From Spongiibacteraceae bacterium (GTDB lineage Bacteria > Pseudomonadota > Gammaproteobacteria > Pseudomonadales > PIVM01): a DNA stretch of 9,498 nucleotides. Where the stretch lies: assembly GCA_030618505.1 (NCBI GenBank), contig JAUXDF010000090.1:1-9498 (forward strand). The letters are read 5' to 3'. The notes below the pieces were generated by a model. It worked only from the letters and a program-made list of their open reading frames with translations. It ran no database searches and had not been told where the DNA came from. The translations under genes were made by a program, and so were the position numbers. Positions within the stretch are counted from its first letter, which is position 1, and every line of letters starts with the position of its first letter. Positions 1-4,500 of this stretch are shown piece by piece.

Positions 1-344
1 TGCGCACATTCAATGTTCCTCAGAATAATAAAGCGGGTCTTCCTCAGATGCCGCTGGGTGTGGAAGATATCGCTCAAGGCATCGCCCAGCAACAGACCGG
101 AGGCTTTGATAAAGTCGAGGATTTAAGGGAGCATGCCGGTTTTGAAGAGATTGATTTGACGGGCTTGTCGGTCAGTAGCGATTATTTTATGTTAAACGGG
201 GATGCCAATATTGGCGGATTGGTGACGCGATTATATAGCGTGATCTCCCGTAAAAATGGTACATTGAAGGTGATCTATCGTAGTACCAGTAAAAACTCGG
301 AAATCAGAACCTGTGCAGAACCAGCACTGGAATCAGACTCCTAG
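1..344 (+). CDS. gspK: Type II secretion system minor pseudopilin GspK, C-terminal part (5' truncated by window edge)
   Basis: The reading frame is open from position 3 and closes at the TAG of 342-344, so only about the last 113 residues are present. GspK is the large minor pseudopilin that, with GspI and GspJ, forms the tip of the periplasmic T2SS pseudopilus. The visible part begins RTFNVPQNN and continues through a helical segment (GVEDIAQGIAQ) to a C-terminal beta region containing the SDYFMLNGDA stretch and LYSVISRKNG. This matches the usual GspK ending, in which a conserved YF is followed by a strand and a basic residue. The assignment also rests on the gspL, gspM and gspN genes that follow in order. 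An internal ATG at 48 is not a credible start, because the frame is open through it from the window edge and the protein family is much longer. The family call is fairly sure; the full length cannot be judged. Confidence 0.88.
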   Translation, partial: RTFNVPQNNKAGLPQMPLGVEDIAQGIAQQQTGGFDKVEDLREHAGFEEIDLTGLSVSSDYFMLNGDANIGGLVTRLYSVISRKNGTLKVIYRSTSKNSEIRTCAEPALESDS

Positions 345-366
345 AGCCAGGAACGGGAAAACAAAA

Positions 367-1587
367 GTGTCAAAGCGATTAGCAATAAAAACAAATGGTG
401 ATTCAGACCAGTATATATGGACAGAATTGCCGGGAACGTCTGCAAACGCCGGCGCACTCGTTCAGAGTGCCGGTGGAAGCCTGGCGGATTTAAAACAGTA
501 TATCGGTGATGGGCACTATCAGTTAATTTTCCTGGCACCGGCCGGTGATGTGTTAGTTAAAACGGTGGAGTTTAGCGCTCAAGAGCGTAAGCATATATTA
601 AAAACCGTCCCTTATTTACTCGAAGAAAACCTGATCTCTGATATTGATAGTCTTCATATCGTGATGGCCAAACCCGGGAGCGATAGCTTAACGGTGGCGG
701 CAGTTGATGAGGAAAATATGGCGCATTGGTTGGCGCTGTTTGAAGAAGCCGGGCTGACTCTGAACCTTTGTTTGCCTGAGCAGTTGGTACTGTTGCCACA
801 ACAGAACTGGTCCTTGTTTTATTGGGATCAACAATACCTGTTTCGAAACCAACAGGGTATGGTTTATGTGATCGACTCAGCCAATATAGAGATGGCGATG
901 AATATTGCCACTGAACAGTTTGCAGAGTTGCCCGGCACCATAAACCTGATTGTATCTGATGAGATGGAAAAGGAGTCTGCGCTCAAGGGTTTACCTGACG
1001 CACTTCAGCATCTGGTAGCCGTGGAGGTAAAACCACTGCAAGTGTCGATATCCGAGCAGCTCTCCTTTGCCTCCACCTGGAATTTCATGCAGGGAAAATT
1101 TGCCCGTACCGCCCAGTGGACGGCTATTTGGAAGCAATGGCAAATTGCGGTGATTATGCTGGCAGTGGCTTTTGTAGTTCACACGGGCGTTAGTTATGGA
1201 GAGCTCCAGCAGCTTGATGCAAAAAACTTAACCTTGCGACAGGAAATTGAAAAGATACACCGTACGATCTTTCCAAAAGGCCAAATTGTCGATCCCAAGC
1301 GACAGATGGAGACTGAGCTCAAACGGCTGAAAGGCGGAGGCAGTGGTGGTTTTGTCATTATTCTTGAGAAAATTGGTGGTGCGATGAACGGCGCTACAGG
1401 TCTCGAGCTTAACTCGATCAGCTACGATGTAAAAAATGGTGACGTCAGGCTTGACCTAGTGGTTGAAAACTTTCAGGAAGTAGAAAAAATTAAGGCCGGG
1501 GTAGAAAAACACGGATTGATGGTGGAGTTATTAAACAGCAATGCTCAAGGGCAAAAGGTTCGCGCGCGACTGCGAGTTAAAGGTTAA
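367..1587 (+). CDS. gspL: Type II secretion system assembly platform protein GspL
   Basis: GspL is a bitopic inner-membrane protein. Its cytoplasmic actin-like domain binds the ATPase GspE, and its periplasmic ferredoxin-like domain contacts GspM. From the GTG at 367 the product is 406 residues, a normal family length. The cytoplasmic domain covers roughly residues 1-255. The stretch WNFMQGKFAR just before the membrane matches the family's conserved NLLQG-type motif. One transmembrane helix lies near 259-277 (IAVIMLAVAFVVHTGV), followed by a charged, probably coiled-coil linker and a periplasmic domain to the end. An in-frame GTG at 313 would overlap gspK by 32 nt and give 424 residues. I prefer 367 because GGGAAA at 355-360 lies six bases upstream and because MSKRLAIK resembles GspL N-termini, but 313 cannot be excluded. 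The function is sure; the start is about 70%. Confidence 0.93.
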   Translation: MSKRLAIKTNGDSDQYIWTELPGTSANAGALVQSAGGSLADLKQYIGDGHYQLIFLAPAGDVLVKTVEFSAQERKHILKTVPYLLEENLISDIDSLHIVMAKPGSDSLTVAAVDEENMAHWLALFEEAGLTLNLCLPEQLVLLPQQNWSLFYWDQQYLFRNQQGMVYVIDSANIEMAMNIATEQFAELPGTINLIVSDEMEKESALKGLPDALQHLVAVEVKPLQVSISEQLSFASTWNFMQGKFARTAQWTAIWKQWQIAVIMLAVAFVVHTGVSYGELQQLDAKNLTLRQEIEKIHRTIFPKGQIVDPKRQMETELKRLKGGGSGGFVIILEKIGGAMNGATGLELNSISYDVKNGDVRLDLVVENFQEVEKIKAGVEKHGLMVELLNSNAQGQKVRARLRVKG

Positions 1588-1588
1588 G

Positions 1589-1607
1589 CTCCCTTTCTCT
1601 TAGGGAG
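1589..1607 (+). other. Intercistronic stem-loop 1 between gspL and gspM
   Basis: CTCCCT at 1589-1594 and AGGGAG at 1602-1607 form a perfect 6-bp stem with a 7-nt loop, starting two bases after the gspL stop codon. No T-run follows (the next bases are GGCGTTATTC), so it is unlikely to be a full rho-independent terminator. It could protect a 3' end or attenuate transcription; that role is inference. Confidence 0.5.
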
Positions 1608-1621
1608 GGCGTTATTCAGCA

Positions 1622-1642
1622 CAGGTTTCCCGATGGAAACTG
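1622..1642 (+). other. Intercistronic stem-loop 2 between gspL and gspM
   Basis: GTTTCC at 1625-1630 and GGAAAC at 1635-1640 form a perfect 6-bp stem with a CGAT tetraloop. With one bulged G the stem extends to CAG (1622-1624) paired with CTG (1640-1642). It lies 28 bases before the gspM start, just upstream of the ribosome binding site at 1658-1662. The pairing is visible in the sequence; any role in mRNA stability or in relative expression of gspL and gspM is inference. Confidence 0.45.
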
Positions 1643-1669
1643 ACACAGTACAAACGGTAGGGCTAATAA

Positions 1670-2143
1670 GTGAAAGAATGGTTTAATGAGCTGGAAAGGC
1701 GTGAGCAGTGGATTGTTATCGTAGGTGCAGCAACAGTATTGTTATATGTGCTGTATTCGTCTGTCCTCGCGCCTATTAATGATAAAATTGGCACCTTGCA
1801 GTTGCGTAATAAAGGCGCCGCTGAAACCCTGCAGGCAATCCAGCAGGGTGCGCAGGAGATCAAGGCATTACGCGGTGCTAGCAATGGCTCCGGACGAGGT
1901 GTCAATCTTTCCAAAATGGTCGATCAGTCAGCCGCCAAATTTAATATTCGGGTGAGCCGTTTTCAGCCCAGTGGTAATAATGAGGCGCAGGTGTGGTTGG
2001 AGAAAGTTGATTTTAATCAGCTGATTGCCTGGCTTGATCAGATGGAAAATGGCTATGGTGTCGCGGTGTCTAATGTCTCGATGAATAGCGCAAACAATCC
2101 CGGTACTGTCAATGCCCGGGTTCGCTTTAGAAAGGGAGCATAA
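1670..2143 (+). CDS. gspM: Type II secretion system assembly platform protein GspM
   Basis: GspM is a small bitopic inner-membrane protein that pairs with GspL in the T2SS platform. The product is 157 residues, a typical family length. It starts with a short basic and aromatic cytoplasmic segment (MKEWFNELERREQW, the usual W-x-x-L-x-x-R-E pattern). One transmembrane helix follows at about 16-34 (VIVGAATVLLYVLYSSV), then a periplasmic coiled-coil and ferredoxin-like region including VDFNQLIAWLDQME and a C-terminal beta strand ending NARVRFRKGA. The start is GTG, supported by TAGGG at 1658-1662 seven bases upstream. It follows gspL after an 82-nt gap carrying two stem-loops, and its TAA overlaps the gspN ATG by one base, so the two are translationally coupled. 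The assignment is strong from context and topology; sequence conservation in this family is low. Confidence 0.92.
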   Translation: MKEWFNELERREQWIVIVGAATVLLYVLYSSVLAPINDKIGTLQLRNKGAAETLQAIQQGAQEIKALRGASNGSGRGVNLSKMVDQSAAKFNIRVSRFQPSGNNEAQVWLEKVDFNQLIAWLDQMENGYGVAVSNVSMNSANNPGTVNARVRFRKGA

Positions 2144-2919
2144 TGAATAAGGCTACTGTTGTATTGTTGGCTACTATTGGTCTTGCGTGGTTTTTATTGA
2201 AGCTATTATTTACGGTTCCAGCGCCATTGATTATTGGACAATTATCAAAGTCAGTGCCGCAATTTAATGCCCAGGGTGTGCAAGGTACAATCTGGAATGG
2301 CTCTGCGGCAAATGTTACGATCACTGTTGATGGTAAAAATCAAAGTCTGGGTAAAACCCAATGGCAACTTAGCAAGCTTCCCCTGCTGTGGGGCAGTGCT
2401 TCGCTTACATTGTCGGCCAAAACCGCACAGCAATCTTTGAGTACAAATGCCGTTGTTAGTGCTAGTGGTAATGTCGTGCTGGAAAATACAGATTTGAGTG
2501 TTCCCGCCGTCCTGTTGAGGGATTTTGCACCTATACCTGTTGTCATTGGCGGGAATCTATCGGTGCGAATTAATCATCTGGAGTTTGCCGCGCAGCACAT
2601 TAAATCACTCGATGGTGTTCTAACCTGGCAGGAAGCGGAGATTAATCTTACCGGCGTACCGGCTTTGCTAGGATCCTATGTGGCTGAACTTTCTATGGAT
2701 GAGCAGGGAGATTACCTGGCTGAAGTGTCGGAGTTGGGCGGTGGCGCTTTGGGTGTTACCGGTACTGTAAAATATGCACCTGAGCGAAAGCACGTAAAAC
2801 TTAATTCTGAAATTACACCCACGAATAAACTTGATCCAGGTGTTAAAAATATGATCTTGCAACTGGGACGGGTAGATGCGAAGGGAGCGATCAAATTTAA
2901 CTATGAAGGCAATATTTAG
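2143..2919 (+). CDS. gspN: Type II secretion system protein GspN
   Basis: GspN is an accessory T2SS component found in only some systems. It is anchored in the inner membrane with a periplasmic beta-rich body, and its exact job is not settled. The 258-residue product fits the family. It has an N-terminal transmembrane helix at about 4-24 (KATVVLLATIGLAWFLLKLL), then the family-typical stretch with VQGTIWNGSA, and a repetitive beta-strand body to the C-terminus. The start ATG shares a base with the gspM stop (TAATG), and GGGAG at 2134-2138 is the ribosome binding site. Its last 44 bases overlap the next gene, apbE, if that gene starts at 2876. The family call rests on the IWNGSA region, the topology and the position after gspM. 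Confidence 0.9.
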   Translation: MNKATVVLLATIGLAWFLLKLLFTVPAPLIIGQLSKSVPQFNAQGVQGTIWNGSAANVTITVDGKNQSLGKTQWQLSKLPLLWGSASLTLSAKTAQQSLSTNAVVSASGNVVLENTDLSVPAVLLRDFAPIPVVIGGNLSVRINHLEFAAQHIKSLDGVLTWQEAEINLTGVPALLGSYVAELSMDEQGDYLAEVSELGGGALGVTGTVKYAPERKHVKLNSEITPTNKLDPGVKNMILQLGRVDAKGAIKFNYEGNI

Positions 2920-3949
2920 CCAACCTTTACTTTTTTTATTCAAACGACTCCTAAATCCTGCACATAAAATACTTCATCGTTTTATGTGCTTCTTTTCCCT
3001 TCTTTTGTTGCTTCAAAGTGCTGCGGCTTGCGCCCAATGGTTTTCAGATGAGAGAGCCATTATGGGGACGCTTGTTCGAGTTGAACTCTGGCAGCAGGAT
3101 GCAAAAAAAGCCAATACAGCCATAGAGTCGGTCATGACCGAAATGGAGCGCATCAATCAGCTGATGAGTCCGCTTATTGCCAGTAGCGAGCTGGCAAAAA
3201 TAAACAGCCAGGCAGCCCAAGGCGCTGTTGTCATTTCCCCCGAGCTGTTTGAGCTTATCACCAAGGCACAAGATGTTGCTGAATTAAGCACTGGAGCTTT
3301 TGATATCAGCTTTGCATCGATTGGCCAATATTATGATTACCGCGCGGGGAAACAACCCGAGCAAGCCAGTATCGACCAGTTATTGGATCGTATTAATTAT
3401 CAGCAGATAGTGCTTAATAAAAAACATAGCTCTATTCGTTTTTTGAGGCAGGGAATGGCCATTGATCTTGGCGGGATAGCCAAGGGGCATGCCGTGGATC
3501 GAGGCATTGCTTTGTTAGCCCGACAGGGGATCAGCAACGCACTGGTTTCAGCTGGTGGTGATACGCGTCTGCTGGGCGATAAACGCGGCAGACCATGGCT
3601 TGTAGCTATTAAAGACCCCCGCCATGATGATAAGCAGGCGGTGCTTATCCCCCTGGCCGATGTGGCGATTTCTACCTCGGGTGATTATGAGCGCTTTTTT
3701 ATTGATGGAGACAAGCGTGTACACCATATTATTCAACCATCGAGCGGAAGATCAGCTGCAGGGGTGCAAAGTGTTTCTATCATCGGTCCTGATTCGACCA
3801 CCACAGATGCATTGTCTACAGCAGTATTTGTTCTAGGCGTAGAAAAGGGTCTTAATTTAATTAACTCCCTTGCCGGTATTGATGCAATTATTATCGATGC
3901 CAAACGTAAGATGCATTATTCAAATGACTTGAGACCACCTCGGCGCTGA
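2876..3949 (+). CDS. apbE: FAD:protein FMN transferase (ApbE family)
   Basis: ApbE uses FAD to attach FMN through a phosphoester bond to a Ser or Thr of target flavoproteins such as NqrB, NqrC, RnfD and RnfG subunits or exported reductases. It acts outside the inner membrane. In the 357-residue reading, the family motifs appear in order: TGAFDIS near 139-145, IDLGGIAKGHAVD at 196-208, SAGGD at 225-229, STSGDYERFF at 266-275, HHIIQPSSG at 283-291 (with the histidine used in catalysis by the family) and TDALSTAVFVLG at 310-321 (metal-binding aspartate). An export signal is visible: basic residues, the hydrophobic run FFSLLLLL near 39-46, then SAAACAQ, which reads as a weak lipobox or an ACA signal-peptidase site. 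The start is uncertain: ATG 2876 has GGGA seven bases upstream, ATG 2903 lacks a well-spaced site, and ATG 2984 gives the shortest signal peptide. Overlap with gspN suggests co-transcription. Confidence 0.94.
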   Translation: MRRERSNLTMKAIFSQPLLFLFKRLLNPAHKILHRFMCFFSLLLLLQSAAACAQWFSDERAIMGTLVRVELWQQDAKKANTAIESVMTEMERINQLMSPLIASSELAKINSQAAQGAVVISPELFELITKAQDVAELSTGAFDISFASIGQYYDYRAGKQPEQASIDQLLDRINYQQIVLNKKHSSIRFLRQGMAIDLGGIAKGHAVDRGIALLARQGISNALVSAGGDTRLLGDKRGRPWLVAIKDPRHDDKQAVLIPLADVAISTSGDYERFFIDGDKRVHHIIQPSSGRSAAGVQSVSIIGPDSTTTDALSTAVFVLGVEKGLNLINSLAGIDAIIIDAKRKMHYSNDLRPPRR

Positions 3950-4001
3950 GATCCGCGAAGGCGTCATGCGGCCTAGGGGGTCATTAGCCACTAACCTGAA
4001 T

Positions 4002-4010
4002 TTATGCACA
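4002..4010 (+). promoter_or_regulatory. DnaA-box-like site
   Basis: TTATGCACA is a perfect match to the general DnaA box consensus TTATNCACA. It lies 169 bases left of a tighter group of three similar sites (4179-4213). One such 9-mer can arise by chance; the clustering is what makes it notable. DnaA binding is inference. Confidence 0.4.
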
Positions 4011-4178
4011 CCTTGGTTGATGTGGTTAAAATCGTCTGGCTTTCCTGTCAAAAAAACGTCATTAAGCTATTTATATCTCGTAAGTCATTGAAATATAATG
4101 AATAAATAGATGTGTGCGGAAATTGTTCAATCTGTTGATGTGCTGGGCTTTCATGGACTTAAGAGCATATTACGAAGT

Positions 4179-4213
4179 TTATCCACTAAGTTATCCACAG
4201 AATTTGTGGATAA
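4179..4213. promoter_or_regulatory. Cluster of three DnaA-box-like sites, two of them in inverted orientation
   Basis: TTATCCACT (4179-4187, + strand, 8 of 9 to consensus), TTATCCACA (4191-4199, + strand, perfect) and TGTGGATAA (4205-4213, a perfect box on the - strand) sit within 35 bases. The last two form a perfect 9-bp inverted repeat around the 5-nt spacer GAATT. No T-run follows, so it is a poor terminator. No dnaA, dnaN, mnmG or rep gene is in the window, so calling it an origin is not justified. A DnaA-titration or regulatory site is the more careful reading, and that is inference. Confidence 0.5.
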
Positions 4214-4234
4214 AGAATAATGCTTGATACGAAT

Positions 4235-4321
4235 CAAATAAATCCCCAAGAGTAGCCAGAGCCTGTAGCCTTGATCAGTGTGCCCCGCGAAGCGTTTTGG
4301 GCATGAGGAACGAAATCAGGG
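4235..4321 (+). repeat. REP-like dispersed repeat, full copy A
   Basis: This 87-bp block matches 8455-8539 almost exactly: two substitutions and one 2-nt insertion (AG at about 4259-4261). It contains GTAGCCTTGAT (4265-4275), a 29-nt hairpin-forming insert (4276-4304; CGC and GCG around GAA, flanked by TGCCC and GGGCA), and GAGGAACGAAATCAGGG (4305-4321). The ends CCTTGAT and ATCAGGG can pair with one G-T. The G-T-A-G-C-C opening and the ATCAGGG closing half resemble REP sequences known from pseudomonads. With the inverted copy at 4372-4431 it makes a BIME-like pair. Confidence 0.8.
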
Positions 4322-4371
4322 TTTTTCGTATAAAATACCAGCTGCAAACTACGTATTCTATCTTTTCCTCC

Positions 4372-4431
4372 GAGTGTTAGTGGACATCACACTGGTAAAA
4401 CTCCCTGATTTCGTTCCTCAATCAAGGCTAC
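4372..4431 (-). repeat. REP-like dispersed repeat, inverted shortened copy B
   Basis: Read on the - strand, 4431-4403 is GTAGCCTTGAT, then one base, then GAGGAACGAAATCAGGG. This equals copy A without its 29-nt internal hairpin insert. The 17-bp and 11-bp arms pair perfectly with copy A across an 81-nt loop, so the locus could form a large stem or cruciform. Beyond the core, 4397-4372 (- strand) matches 8543-8568 beside copy C at 22 of 26 positions, sharing CACTAACACTC, so the conserved unit extends about 35 bp past the core. Confidence 0.75.
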
Positions 4432-4448
4432 GAAAATAGCGCTGAAGA

Positions 4449-4498
4449 CACTTTATCTGTCCTGTCGCTGTTAGCGCAGTAGGATAAGTGGTTTTTTT
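4449..4498 (+). terminator. Rho-independent terminator reading rightward, facing the sensor kinase gene
   Basis: An interrupted hairpin is followed by seven T residues (4492-4498). CACTT 4449-4453 pairs with AAGTG 4486-4490, ATC 4455-4457 with GAT 4483-4485, CTG 4462-4464 with CAG 4477-4479, and CGCT 4466-4469 with AGCG 4473-4476 around a GTT loop. It ends three bases before the sensor-kinase stop codon, so it would block + strand transcripts from the apbE side from running antisense into that gene. The - strand has no T-run after the hairpin, so it should work in one direction only. Confidence 0.7.
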
Positions 4499-4500
4499 CG

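Larger units (their letters stand above)
3950..4500. other. Gene-free convergent intergenic region (about 550 bp)
   Basis: This region separates the ends of two converging genes, apbE and the sensor kinase. I find no credible protein gene in it. It holds four DnaA-box-like sites (4002-4213), an A+T-rich stretch around 4060-4110, a full REP-like repeat (4235-4321), an inverted and shortened copy of it (4372-4431), and a rightward intrinsic terminator (4449-4498). Each is listed separately. Confidence 0.8.

Noticed and set aside
3954..3973. CCGC and GCGG inverted repeat just after apbE, considered as its terminator
   Set aside because: The stem is only 4 bp with an 11-nt loop and no T-run follows. 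The terminator at 4449-4498 is far more convincing.
4110..4220. A 36-codon + strand ORF from ATG 4110 in the convergent intergenic region
   Set aside because: It has no Shine-Dalgarno sequence, its last third is made of the DnaA-box-like repeats, and it resembles no protein I know. Its length is within chance expectation.
4002..4431. Calling the region a chromosomal or plasmid replication origin
   Set aside because: No dnaA, dnaN, mnmG, rpmH, parAB or rep gene is in the window, GATC sites are sparse, and no 13-mer unwinding repeats are seen. Only DnaA-box-like sites can be supported.
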